Source: Silene noctiflora (taxonomy: Eukaryota > Streptophyta > Magnoliopsida > Caryophyllales > Caryophyllaceae). Taken from it: 58,514 nucleotides of DNA. Of this stretch, positions 35,101-47,850 are shown piece after piece (positions within the stretch are counted from its first letter, which is position 1; each line of letters opens with the position of its first letter). The stretch covers positions 329,463 through 387,976 of the forward strand of contig VHZZ01000032.1 in assembly GCA_009801015.1 (NCBI GenBank). The letters are read 5' to 3'. Below the pieces are notes generated by a model, which was given only the letters and a program-made list of their open reading frames with translations, was not told the origin of the DNA and made no database searches. The translations under genes and the position numbers were made by a program.

Positions 35101-38100
35101 TAACAGCATATTTTTACTTTACTTATGTTTGGCATATTCGTGGATTGTTGTTTGCGTATTAAATTTAAGTATATTTTCAAAATATGATGCAACTTGATTC
35201 ATCAAAGAAAAGCAATTGAACGTGCAATGCTTCATGGCTTGATTAGTCAGGAGAATGTTAAAGGATGGTAGCCTGGCAGATGTTATGTTTAGAGAACTTC
35301 AATTTTTGATTGCTTTAATGTTATAAGTCAATGAAGAATTTTCTTTTAATAAACTTTTGTTCATATGTCTTGTGCTTTCCAGGGAGATGATGAATTCGAT
35401 ATTGCCACAGTAGAGGAAAAGGTATAGATCTTCCCATGGCATGACTCAACTCTTCCTTCGTAGTTCCCTTCATCTTTCATCTTAAACTTAGTTGCCCTGG
35501 TCCAGTGAAATGAAGAATTTGTTGATTTGGTACTATCTTTTGCATTGCATTTGGACTGACAAAATGAGGATGCTATTTTGTGTTCATTTTGGTGTCTTTT
35601 TGTGCTGCAATGCTTTCATTCTTTCTCCGAAATGGAAGTATTTGTTTCAGCATTGGGTTGAGTACGACAATTAGTTGCCAAATCTACGCTGTCTTTAACA
35701 TACACAACACACAATGTATGAGGTATACGAAAAAGGTCACTCTATGAGGGTATTATATTACACCATTATCTTTATTAGCATTTAATGAAAATATTCCAGA
35801 GTCCATCTGTTGGGGATATATATCGTACTTGAAAATACCAAGTCATATTTCTTCGAATCATACGATTGTAATGTAAAATGTGCTTAAGAAAGAGCATACC
35901 CATAAACAATCGATTGGAAGCAGTGTAAATCTCTCAAAGCTATAGAGCTACTAATAAAAAATAATGGAAAAGTAATTCAATTTTAGTAGCTCAAACAAAA
36001 TTCCAAACTATAGGTTAGAGCGTTCTCTGTGTTTTGCTTTTATTTCTCTCTTCTTCTCTGTTTGTGTATTAAATTGCTAACTTAGAATTTAGAAGTGGGA
36101 ACTAACCTTCTCTCTTGAGGTGGATGGTTACTTTTTATTTTTTACTTTGACGGAAGTTGGATGGTCACCATTTCAGTTGCTTCTACTTACCAATATCACC
36201 GCTCACATAGGTACGGTTCGGAACAAGTTTTTGTGTTGTTTTGGCTGAAAAATATGATAATGTTTGTACGGAAAAGTTTCTCTAGAAGTGGCTGGTGATG
36301 ATTTTGTTATACAATGACCTTAGAGAATATTCTGGGCTTTATGCGCCGCTCCTGATGGTTTTTTCCCACAAGAGTTTTATGTTTTTTTTTTAAAAATGAT
36401 TTTCTATATTAGTGATTTTCCGCTTTTCTTATTATGATCAAGTTAGAGAATCAAGAGTTATATATTGCATGATTATGCATGCATCAACCAAGGACTAGCG
36501 GAAGTAGATAGTAGCATGATTTCGTATAAAAAACACTTAATAGTATGATTCTAACATTATTTGGGCAAGAAAAAAGTGTCTGCTATCTTTTGGGGGTCGT
36601 TTGGTTCACTGCTTAGGAATGGAATGGATTGGGATGAGAGTCCATAGAAGTATGGGGTTCTAATTCCATACCTTTCAAAACATGTTTGGTTCATTGGAGA
36701 AATAAACATAAAGGAATGGAGTTTGAATCCATGGGGGAGGGGGTGGGTATGAGATTCCAAGGGGGTAGCTCCATTCCAAAATGCCCCAACCAAACACTAG
36801 AATGACTAGAATCCATTCAATTCCATTCCAAACCTCCCAACCAAACACCCCTAACTGATATCTCACATTAACCTTTGAATCATATTGTGATTGGTGGTTA
36901 AAGAAAATTTGGGGCACTACTAAAGGAAAGCAATCTAGAATATAAATTTAATATTGATTCTGGAATTGTTTTTTTTCCTCACAAGGTAGATATATTGATA
37001 CATAGACTTGCTCATATTCTACTGCTCTAGCATTTCAAAGAATATCTCATATCTTAGGACTCTTCCTATTTTGTTGTCCTAGCTAATAGATGGCATTAGT
37101 GCTCCAATATCTTTGTTATCGACTCTTTGCCAGTTGTGTGATTCCTTAGGGTTTTAAGAAATTTATGGTTTTTACCTCATTTGTTGTCGGCTTTGATTTT
37201 CATCTACATCTGTAGGATGATGAGACAACCTTGGCGGAGGAAGAGGAATTGGCAAAAGCAGATTCAAGTGAGCCTGAAGATGAGGTATTGGCAAATATCT
37301 TTCGTCTTAAGGGTTAAAGACTGTCGATAAATTTGAAATGTATGGGTGTTAATTTTGGAATATTTGTTTGCTTGTGGTTAGATTTCTTTACTGCAGAAGG
37401 AAAGCGAAGTTCCTCTAGAAGAATTGCTTGCAAGATATAATATGGTCAGTATTAATACATCATTTTTTATATTGAAAGTCAATTTTTATCCCTCTTTCAC
37501 TTTTTATTTCGGATGATTCGTGTACATGTCTTTGATATATGGGCATTACTGTGTTCTTTTATAGGATTTTGCCAACCATGATTCTACTAATGATGAGTCA
37601 GATTCTCTCTCTGATAACTCTGACGTTGAGAGTTCTCCAGCAGTTAAAAAGCTTGAACGGGGGGTTCATGATAATGTTTTAGTTGAAGGGGATTTTCTTG
37701 AGGCAAAAACGGCTTCAACCTCCTCCCCAGAAGCAGTTAATTCGTCACAATTAATTGAGCCTGAGGAAGAGAGCCAGAGAGATGCTAGAATTGCTGATGC
37801 AGCAGCTGCCGCTAGGTCGGCACAGCCAACAGGGAACACTTTCTCGACGACTAATGTGCGAACAAAGTACCCCTTTCTTATGAAGCACTCTCTGCGGGAG
37901 TATCAGCATATTGGTCTTGACTGGCTAGTGACCATGTATGAGAAAAGACTCAATGGGATTCTTGCTGATGAGATGGGTCTTGGAAAGACCATCATGACAA
38001 TCGCATTACTCGCCCACCTGGCATGTGAGAAGGGCATATGGGGTCCCCATCTCATCGTGGTACCCACCAGTGTCATGTTAAACTGGGAAACCGAGTTTCT

Positions 38101-41100
38101 GAAATGGTGTCCTGCTTTTAAGATTTTAACTTACTTTGGGGGTGCCAAGGAACGCAAATATAAGAGGCAAGGTTGGATGAAGCCCAACTCTTTCCATGTC
38201 TGCATAACTACTTACAGGCTTGTTATCCAGGATTCAAAATGTTTCAAGCGCAAGAAATGGAAATATCTGATATTAGACGAGGCTCATCTTATAAAGAACT
38301 GGAAATCTCAGCGGTGGCAAACTCTTTTAAACTTTAATTCAAAACGACGCATATTACTTACTGGTACTCCATTGCAGAACGATTTGATGGAGTTGTGGTC
38401 TCTAATGCATTTTTTGATGCCCCACATCTTTCAGTCTCACCAGGAATTCAAGGACTGGTTTTGCAATCCAATATCAGGCATGGTGGACGGTCAAGAAAAG
38501 GTGAACAAAGAAGTGGTTGATCGTCTACATAATGTCTTGCGGCCATTTTTACTCCGTCGATTGAAAAGAGACGTTGAGACACAACTTCCTATGAAAAAAG
38601 AGCATGTTATATATTGCAGACTCTCAAAACGGCAAAGAAATTTGTATGAAGATTTCATTGCTAGTGCAGAAACACAAGCTACTTTAGCTAATTCAAACTT
38701 CATTGGTATGTTGAGTGTTATAATGCAGCTTCGCAAAGTTTGCAATCATCCTGATTTGTTTGAAGGCCGTCCCATTGTAAGTTCTTTTGACATGGCGGGC
38801 CTTGAGATGCAGATGAGCGCTAATGTGTGCTCACTACTTTCCTCCCATCCATTTTCTTCTCCAGATCTTTCAGGTTTAGGGTTTGTATTTACACATCTTG
38901 ATTTCACCATGACATCTTGGGAGAGTGATGCAGTTCAGTCTATTGCTACTCCCTCTAGATTAATTGAATCTCGTGCCAGCTCTAATATGCTTGACTGGGT
39001 AAGGCCTAGCTTTAGGTATGGGAAGAAATGTCCTGGATCAAACATCTTCGAAGAAATACGGAATGCAATCTTTGAGGAGAGATTAAACGAAGTAAAACAA
39101 CGTGCATCTGCCATTGCCTGGTGGAACTCATTGAGGTGTCGGAAAAAACCCGTTTACTCGACAACTTTGCGTAAACTTCTGACTATAAAGCATCCCGTAC
39201 AGCTCCATAAGGAAAATTCTGTGTCGTATGATTTCTCTTCAAAGCTTGCTGACATTGTTTTGTCACCCGTGGAACGTTTCCAGAAGATGATAGATCAGGT
39301 CGAGGCGTTCATGTTTGCTATCCCGGCAGCTCGAGCTCCTCCCCCTGCTTGTTGGTGCAGTAAATCCGAGACTTCTATTTTGATTGACCCTGTCTATAAG
39401 GAACAATGCTCTAAGATCATATTGCCTCTTTTGACTCCTATACGACCTGCTATTGTTAGGAGGCAGTTATTTTTCCCAGACAGGCGTTTGATCCAGTTTG
39501 ACTGTGGAAAGCTCCAACAACTTGCTGTTTTGCTCAGGAGATTGAAATCAGAGGGTCATAGAGCATTGGTATTCACTCAGATGACAAAGATGCTTGACAT
39601 ATTGGAAGCTTTTATAAATTTGTATGGGTATACGTACGTGCGTTTGGATGGGTCCACACAACCCGAGGAGAGGCAAACGTTGATGCAGCGATTTAATACT
39701 AACCCGAAGATATTTTTATTTATCTTGTCTACTCGTAGTGGAGGTGTTGGGATTAACCTTGTTGGGGCAGACACTGTAATATTCTACGATAGTGACTGGA
39801 ATCCCGCTATGGATCAGCAAGCTCAAGATCGTTGTCATCGCATTGGACAAACTCGTGAAGTCCATATATATCGTTTAGTCAGTGAGAGTACCATTGAAGA
39901 GAACATCTTAAAGAAAGCAAATCAGAAACGAGCTCTTGATGACCTAGTAATTCAAAGTGGTGGGTACAACACTGAGTTTTTCAAGAAACTTGACCCAATG
40001 GAACTGTTCTCTGGTCACAAAATTGCTCCTGTTAGAGATGTAGGGAAAGAAAAAGAAGGTGATGGGGCTGAGGTTCTTGTTTCTAACGCTGACATAGAGG
40101 CTGCTCTGAGAAATGCTGAAGACGAGGCTGATTACATGGCTCTAAAGAAAGTTGAAGAGGAAGAGGCTGTTGACAACCAAGAATTTACAGAGGAAGCCGT
40201 TGGAAAATTGGAAGATGAGGACTTCACAAATGAAGATGCTACTAAAATTGACGAATCTGTAGATCAGGGTGCCTTGATTGTTACCTCAAACAGTGCAATG
40301 GATTCAAGAACAAATGATTTAGAGGGAGAGAAGGCTCTTACTTTGGCTTGCAATGAAGATGATGTTGACATGATAGCAGATGTCAAACAAATGGCGGAGG
40401 CAGCTGCAGCTGCTGGACAAGAAGTCTTGTCATTCGAGAATCAATTACGTCCTATAGATAGGTACGCGATTCGTTTCTTGGAGCTTTGGGACCCAATTAT
40501 CGATAAAAATGCGGTTGAGTGTCAGGCTCAGTTTGAAGAGAGAGAATGGGAATTGGAGAAAATTGAGAGGTTAAAAGAGGATATGGAGGCAGAGATTGAT
40601 GATGAGGATGAACCTCTGGTTTATGAGAGTAAGTTTCATTTGATTATGATCTGCAAATTCTGTTATACACGTTCAATCTTCTTTCATAAAATTTCATCTG
40701 CCTGAAAGTAGTTGATTTTTTGGGTTAAGCTTTATATTTCAAAGTTTCTTTTGTGGGTAATAGCTGACTGCAAGCAAATGACACATTTCAATACACCATG
40801 TTAATGATCATAATGGAGGAAAATAAGTATAGTTCTGAGTCGATCTTTCTTCTCATCAAGTACTCAGTTCAACTTGATTTAAGTAAATCCATGGTGACTA
40901 CTTAATAGATTTATGTTATAGCGTTTGTCTTTTGCTCCATCTATCTCTGCTATGCTATGTGGTAACCTGAAATTGCATTTGGTTTGTGTTAAGTTTTATA
41001 GGCCGATGATTGTCAGTTCTAGTTTATTGACTAATGCATAACCCATAGGCCTGTTATCTATCATGCATGATGCATCCTGTACTGTATCTGTATTTATCTT

Positions 41101-44100
41101 CATCTTTATTACACTGTAATTTTGGGTTTCTAGTCTGGGCATAACCATTGACAGATGTTATCTATCATGCATCATATAATCATATTCTATACTTGTATTT
41201 ATTTTTTAATTACTTTTACCAGAATGGGATGCTGAGTTTGCTACCCAAGCATATCACCAGCAAGTTGAGGCTTTAGCTCAGCATCAGGTCAGTGTTTGAC
41301 TCTTGCAAAAACCAAGCAATGTAAATTCATTGGCTGTAATTTCGTCCTACTTTGTTGTTGGGTTCACATTATGTGTTTTTTGTAGTTGATGGAAGAAATG
41401 GAAATCAAGGCGAAGGAGATGGAGATGGAGATGGAAAATGAGAATGTTAATGATGATTATCTTATGAAGTAAGATCATACTTTCTCAATTGCTGGAACTT
41501 TGTAAACCCATGTTGATTTACCTGTTTCTGTTTTTGTGCTGATCAATTCTTGGTTTTGCTTTCTTCATTTATTGTAATGCAGGAATCAAGCCTCTAGCAG
41601 TTCTAAAAGAAAGAACAAAAAAAAGAAAACGAAGAAAGCAAAGTTCAAATCTCTTAAGAAGGAATCTCTTGCTTCCACAACCAAAGTTTCCCAAGAAGAG
41701 GATGATGTAGAGTACGTGTCGTCAGACAACGAAGATAGTTATCGTGAAACAACTCCTCACTCGGAGATTTCCCCGACTGGTATCATATTACTTAGAAAAC
41801 GAAAGAAAGACGAGATGGCCCCTACTGCCGTAGAAGAGAAAATCACAAAAATCAAATTCAAAAAACCGAAGAAGACTGCTCTTGTGACAAAGCTGGGCCC
41901 TACGGAGTCAAATGTGTTGAGCATCTCACATGAAGAATTAAAAGATGCAAGGCCTGTAGAGGATGGGGGAGAAGATCTAGAGCTGAAACTCACCGGCAGG
42001 GCCAAGATGGGTGTGAAAATCTTAATTCCTGCTTCGCCGATGAAGAGGATTTATACTATAAAACCTGAGAAGCTGAAGAAAAAAGGAAATATGTGGTCAA
42101 GTGATGGTATCCCGTCGCCCGATTCCTGGTTGCCACAGGAGGATGCAGTATTATGTGCTCTTGTCCATGAATATGGCCCAAATTGGAGCCTGGTAAGCGA
42201 CATTATCTATGGAATGACCGCTGGTGGGCTTTACAGAGGAAGATTTCGCCATCCGGTTCTGTGTTGTGAAAGATTTAGAGAACTTGTTCAAAAGTATGTT
42301 CATGCTGTGGCCGACACTCTAAATAGTGAAAAACCAAGCACAACCGCCCCTACAAAAGGGCCGCTGAGAGTCACTGAGGTAATAGACTATTTGTGAAATT
42401 GAGTTTAATGTTGACACCAAGGAAGAGAACTTTCCTGTAATGCTTTGCTATTCAATTATACTCTTTTCGTCCCAACTCCTTTGTTTGGGTGCAGGGAAAG
42501 GGGAGGGAAGAAAGGAGGTTGGGGGAATTTCTCCCTTATTTGCTTAGGAGGTTAGATTGGAGAGAATTGGAGAGGAGTGAAATGGAGGGGTCCATTTTCC
42601 CTCTCATAAATCAAATCAAAATCTCTCCAACATGCGAAGTATTTGGAGAGAAAATTCCTTGCTCCATTCTCCTTCCGCTTCCCCTTCTTTCTTCTGTCTC
42701 CAAACAAAGGGTAATATTCTTTTTGCTTTGCACCAGCTTATCTAGTCTGGATCCGAGATAAGATCAGAAAGGGGGGCAAAACTTTTTTTTATGATTTCAA
42801 CATGCCTGCATTCTTGAGCCTCGAACTATAGAAGGAAATATGCTCAATGCTCCTCTTTACTTCTATTGAGAGGGTATTACCATTTTAACTCGCTAGATAC
42901 ATAATGTGGTCAACCATTTTGGGACTAGCCAAAAGGGAAAGGTGATAAATCGTTCCGGGACAGTGCACTATGTTTAAGTGGCTTCATTTTCTTTGACCAC
43001 GTTCACGATACAGATAGGAAGTCTAGATCACTCACTTGGTAGAAGATAGCCGAGTCAGTAATGTTTATAAGCAATGTTGTTTCTTGCATATCTATATCTT
43101 TCAGCTTCCTCTTGTGCTTAATGTACATCTGTTCGGGGATTGTAGCTGAAAGGATCTAATGAAACCTGTGCAGCTACTGATGTTCTTACTTCATGTGTTT
43201 GCAAACATCTTTTTCTGTCTAAAATTAACATTTGACGTGGCAGGATAATATTCGAGTCCTATTGGATGCTGCAATGGAGCAACCAGATCGTGAGTTACTT
43301 CTTCAGAGACACTTTACTGCCTTGTTGACTTCTGTTTGGAGGATGACATCCTCCGTTAACCAGCAAAGAAATCGTTCAATTACCCCTAACCACCTTTCTC
43401 CAAGTATAAGGTTGTTTGGTACATCTGTCAACCCGCATGCCCAAACTCCAGCCATTGGGGAATCTAAGAAGAGCTTCAATCGAGGTCATGTTAAACTGAT
43501 TACTACAGCATTGCACGATGCTGAAAATCTGGGTCCAGATGGGCCGGTCTCCAACCTGATGGAAGAGGATCCGCCTACCATTGAGAAGTTGGATGTGGTG
43601 GTAGAATTTGGAAAGGAGGAAAGTGAGATGGGTGACTTGACCGTTGGTTTTCCGTCGATGGTATCATTGTCAATATCAAACTTAGAGGCTTTGTCGCCTT
43701 TGAAGATAGCATCAAAAGAAAATCAACTTAGGTTCTCACAACAGTTGGCTGAGAGTCGTTTGAGGTATGTATTTTGTGAAAGTTTATGACTTGATGAATG
43801 TTCACAAATTCTGGTTATTCTAATATCTCTTGCATCGAATGTGACCACTTCATTGAGTGAATTAAAAAATAAGAATCTCCTGGAGGAAGGCAGAATGCAA
43901 GGTTAATGCGTTAAATCTCGTGTTTAGACTTGATCTTGAACCAATCATTGCGGCCTGATTGCGGTCCTTGTGCTATAAATATGGTTGGTATTGCCTTAAT
44001 GCAGTTATGATAACTTTCAAAACATTAACATCATGGTCTTGACAATCACATTCTGAAGCAGTGTCAACTCTATTTATGGCGCAACAATCAAATTCCAGAC

Positions 44101-44963
44101 CTGGCTACCGGTTCTGAGATCAAAACCGAACCCATGGGGAACAATAGACCCACAAGGGCAGTTTTGATGTTGACGGGGTTTGTATCCTGGTCATGATTAC
44201 CACCCTTCGTGACCTTGTCAACACTTAAATCAAGATGTACTACCATGCCTGGAAGTATGATGAGCATTGTGCTCTCAAGGCTATTTCTGATTAATCTCTA
44301 ATGGCAGTGGCTTTCTTTCCCTTGTTGTTTTAAAATTTAAAGTATGTTTGTATTTGTACATAGGTGCACTAATCTCATTGTGATCTCAGGACCACAATTT
44401 AAGCAATTGCTGTCAGGCCGCTTTTGCGTTGCTTTTTCTAGTTGCATATTTCAATCTCTGTTTTTGCTTTTGGTGTGATGTCATTCAGTTTTATTTCCTG
44501 TAGATTCTTAAGTTTGACTCTTTATTATTGCAGAGATTCCTCAACTGCCTGCCTTCATGGTGTCCTTGGTTGGGCATCGTCTGTATTTCCAATAATCGAG
44601 CATCGGTCACGCTCATCATTCAAGTCTCCCTCGTCGGGAAAGCATAAGCTGGGTGTTGGTGAATCTAGCCGATCATCGAAGTCAAAGGTCAGAAAACTTA
44701 TGGGAGAACAACCTGATACTAATTTAGCATTATCTGAACTATCACTTCAGTTGCTGCCTTCGCTTTCACAGAACAACCCAACTTCTACTTCTGGGTCATA
44801 TATTACCCAACCTCTCGATGGCTCTTTTGAGAATTTGTTAAATGATATTCCAATTGGCCTTGATGATACGGACAATCCTGAAATGGTCCCTCATTGCTAT
44901 AATCCTGGTTTTATCTCCGGCCTTGATGATTGCTCTTTGCTTGAATCTATGGATATTGGGTAA
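29113..44963 (+). CDS. PIE1: SWR1-type chromatin remodelling ATPase, PIE1 orthologue, 21 exons
   Basis: Exons: 29113-29172, 31238-31318, 31408-31515, 32422-32502, 32599-32687, 32820-32950, 33167-33355, 33443-33531, 34259-34394, 34546-34626, 34766-34824, 34908-35039, 35383-35421, 37216-37284, 37382-37444, 37565-40628, 41223-41287, 41386-41468, 41583-42378, 43244-43764, 44534-44963. All GT-AG, all phases close, 2121 aa. The HSA domain begins near residue 32 (HWDHVLEEM) and binds actin-related proteins. A long acidic region follows, then the Snf2 ATPase: DEMGLGKT (604-611), DEAH (707-710), a long insertion (about 870-1110) typical of the SWR1/INO80 class, and the second helicase lobe from about 1135 with QAQDRCHRIGQ near 1223. 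A SANT/Myb-like domain starts near 1720 (SWLPQEDAVLCALVHEYGPNW). In plants this enzyme exchanges H2A for H2A.Z and is required for FLC expression and stress responses. It looks intact and slightly longer than the Arabidopsis protein. Confidence 0.96.
29402..29671. mobile_element. MITE-like element in PIE1 intron 1
   Basis: It runs from GGTATGTTTGGTTC to CCTCCAAACAAGC, a weak inverted repeat, with internal GGAGGGAATTTGATTAGA and GGGGGAAATTTGATTAGA. The wording resembles the elements at 16368 and 42478. The boundaries are approximate. Confidence 0.4.
36592..36852. mobile_element. MITE in PIE1 intron 13
   Basis: The left end GGGGGTCGTTTGGTTC and right end CCAACCAAACACCCC are inverted repeats of each other. 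The interior is rich in GGAATGGA / TCCATTCC, as in small PIF/Harbinger-like or hAT-like MITEs. No certain target duplication is visible, so the superfamily is open. Confidence 0.55.
42478..42710. mobile_element. MITE in PIE1 intron 19
   Basis: The ends are CCTTTGTTTGG (42478-42488) and CCAAACAAAGG (42700-42710), a perfect 11-bp terminal inverted repeat. The interior is GGAGAGAATTGGAGAGG-like. It starts 100 bp after the exon 19 donor. No obvious target duplication. Confidence 0.6.
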
Positions 44964-47850
44964 CCATTTGAGCGAAGTTACTGAAGCAGCTTGAGTTGAT
45001 ATATACTCTTGGTAAGCCCTTCAACAATGGTACCCGGCTTAAAAAGTCGTGTCTCGGGCACTTTTGGGCTTCGAAGATTGATTGTGTTTTCGGGCCCACC
45101 CTCGAGGTGTGCAATTCACGCCTTTTCACTTGCAGCCGTTTTTTGTGGGAGCTGCTTATTGTCTAACTTAGCAAGTTATTTATTACAGCTAGTTCCTACA
45201 AAGGATTGGACTTCGATATGCAAGTGTTTGCTAACATGAATGTTTTATTCGAGGCCATTGACTACACAAGCGGATAGGTTGCCCAAGGTTTGAGTTGGTC
45301 TCACATCATGACAGGTTTGTCAACTTGTTCTCGTAGCTTCAGATCATTGGTGCCATTTTGTAAAGTGATTAGAAAAGGTGTATCATGTACATATGAATTA
45401 AATAGTTATCTCAATTTAATGGTTGGTTAGTTCGGAAGCAAGCTTTGGGCATATATTTTTTTTAAAGATAACTTGTAGTTCTTTAGTTAATCAATTTTTC
45501 GTTCCTTTCTCACTATTAGTACATTAATTTTCACCCTTCTAATGCTGAATAGAGCAAGTTTTATGTGCCAGTTCTCATGTTTTATTTGCCAATTCACTTT
45601 GTCTGTTTTAGCTTAAATTCACTGCTTCGACTGAAACACTTATGTTTGCAGTGATAGCCCCTCTTGGATAATATAGAGACGATGAAATTAGGGTTAGGTT
45701 TAACATGAATCGAGTCTAACTTGAATTTGTGATGCTTGGACAAGCAGACTAATAAATTTGAGATTGGTTAGTGGACGGAGTTTGTAGATTTTTGAACCCA
45801 TGTTGTTTGCACCCGCTACTTTCTTGGGCGGGGCAGTGAGTGTCCTATGAGCATTATGTGCTGCCCCTGCCAGCATTCAGGATTGTAGGCGTATATTATT
45901 TGCCCCGAGTTAAACGTACTAATAAAGTTGCACGTTATTATTGTCTTTTTGTTTCCCCTTGTTTTTAATCGGAATTAGAGCTGATCGAGTTACAAGACTG
46001 TATTCTCTTCTACCCTGTCTTTGATGCAATTACTTTGCTAGAATGTGCTAAAATACCATTGTGTTTGTTCTCTATTGGTTTGTCTCAACGAGGGCTTATA
46101 ATGTATTGTTGCTCGAGGTTCAGAAGCAGAGTGCATATGCTACTGCTAGTATTTTGGCAGATATCTTGCGATTTCTGCCTTGTTTCATTGCTCCCGTTTT
46201 TGTTTTACTCCGTATCCATGTTTTTTTTACGTTTTGGTGTCTGATATTTAGGCAGTACGCCTATAACCAGTGACTTCATTGCTGGTGAAATACTTGGCAA
46301 GGAAAGAGGTGGTTCTATTGAACGTAATGGAGTATATTTTTCCCTTGGTGTTAACGAAGTAGAGATGGTTGAATGCGGGCTTGGGCTGGATGTGGGCCGG
46401 GCTACCATGATTTTTTTGGCCCCGAATATGCTGGCTCGCTTAGGCGGGTTTGTGGGCCAGGCCTTTGTAAATCTTGAAAAACATATTGTCCAAGCCCACT
46501 TTGTTAGCTGGCCAGATGGGACGGGCCTTGATTTCCGATCATATATAAATTCATTGTTTACGAGTACCACTGTTTGACAACTGAGTTTGTCAAGGTTTAC
46601 GCATATGAAATGGCAATTGACCTGTTTCGTATAAATGTTACTACTCCCTCTAAGTAGCTTTTATGTCATTGGAAATCGAGTTTAAGTCATAAAGCATCCG
46701 TTCTCGTGACTTCATCAGTTAAGTTATCCGATATCTAAGAAAATACAAAGACTCTGAGTATAAGAGAACAACCTTAAAATAATTGTCAAGTTTAAGAACA
46801 TGGTTTACCGAGGCAATTAGTAAATCCGAACTTAAAATTTAGTATGAATTCATCATGACAAAAGTTAACTTAATTGTCAAAGTTTTGATATGAATCCATC
46901 ATGGCAAAATTTAATCTAATTGTCAAAATAATACGAGTAATTGTCAAAATAATCGATTCCGGCGCAACGGGATGGCTGGTGGATAAGTGATGCGAAATGC
47001 GGAAGCGGAATAACTGACAAAATAAAACAAAAGGATATTTGCCTTGAATTCATGTGTAGAATTCAAGTCAATGGGATATTTACTCGGTGCTAGACCTATA
47101 ACACGAGTAATGGTGAGAATACTCNAGACCTATTGAATATTACTCGGGCTAAAGATTGATCGCGTCAATCTCTAACGATTTGGATCGAACACATCGATCA
47201 CGAATTACAAACTTGTAATTTTTTTCTTATTTGTTTTCATCTCAATTCTCTCTTATGTGTTTTCAAATGATGGCCAAATGCCTCTATTTATGATGTCTAA
47301 TACATGATGTCTAAATGTATTGAAGAAAAGACCTTGAACATAGTCCAAGACCAAATGAGAGCCATATTCGTATCAATAAGCGCCATATCAAAACTGGCAA
47401 AATCGTTAAAAATTAACTCTATCTGAATGACCCGTCCTCTAGCAAATCCGAAATTGATCTGACCCAAACGCGACCCGATTGACCCGTTTGTCAGGTCTAC
47501 TTACCTACTCGCCCAAAAGCGTTAGACTTAGAAATCGTCTGTATGAGCGTGTACTCCACATTCCCGTATACTCACATTATAGCAAACCAAATATATTTTG
47601 ACTTTGATCGTATCCAAATTACATTTAAATAAATTTAAATAAATCCGGTAATTCACAAAATCACCTAACATATATCTCTTGTCAAAAAACATGTCACAAA
47701 TAAGTCCATTTCGACCAAGAAAATTATCGAAGTAAAGTACCGTCTCAAAGACCACCTCGAAACTCGAGCCCTGTCGAAGGATCGAGTATCAACTCAATCA
47801 TTATAAACTCTCATTGACTCTCACCTTGTCAAAATAAAACCTTCATTTCA
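44964..47850. other. intergenic after PIE1, no gene seen
   Basis: The first several hundred bases probably hold the PIE1 3' UTR. Bases 46370-46520 are a degenerate GGGCC/GGGCT-rich stretch (open on both strands but with no domain). Half of a Stowaway-like end (ACTCCCTCTAAG) is near 46641. Bases 47430-47490 contain a few GACCCGA-type motifs, more developed at the right end of the window. An uncalled base is at 47125. The last few hundred bases are the promoter side of the thioredoxin-like gene; no clear TATA box was found. Confidence 0.5.

Noticed and set aside
46205-46577. Overlapping open frames on both strands near 46.2-46.6 kb
   Set aside because: They result from a degenerate GGGCC-rich stretch with few stops. 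No domain or splice context supports a gene.
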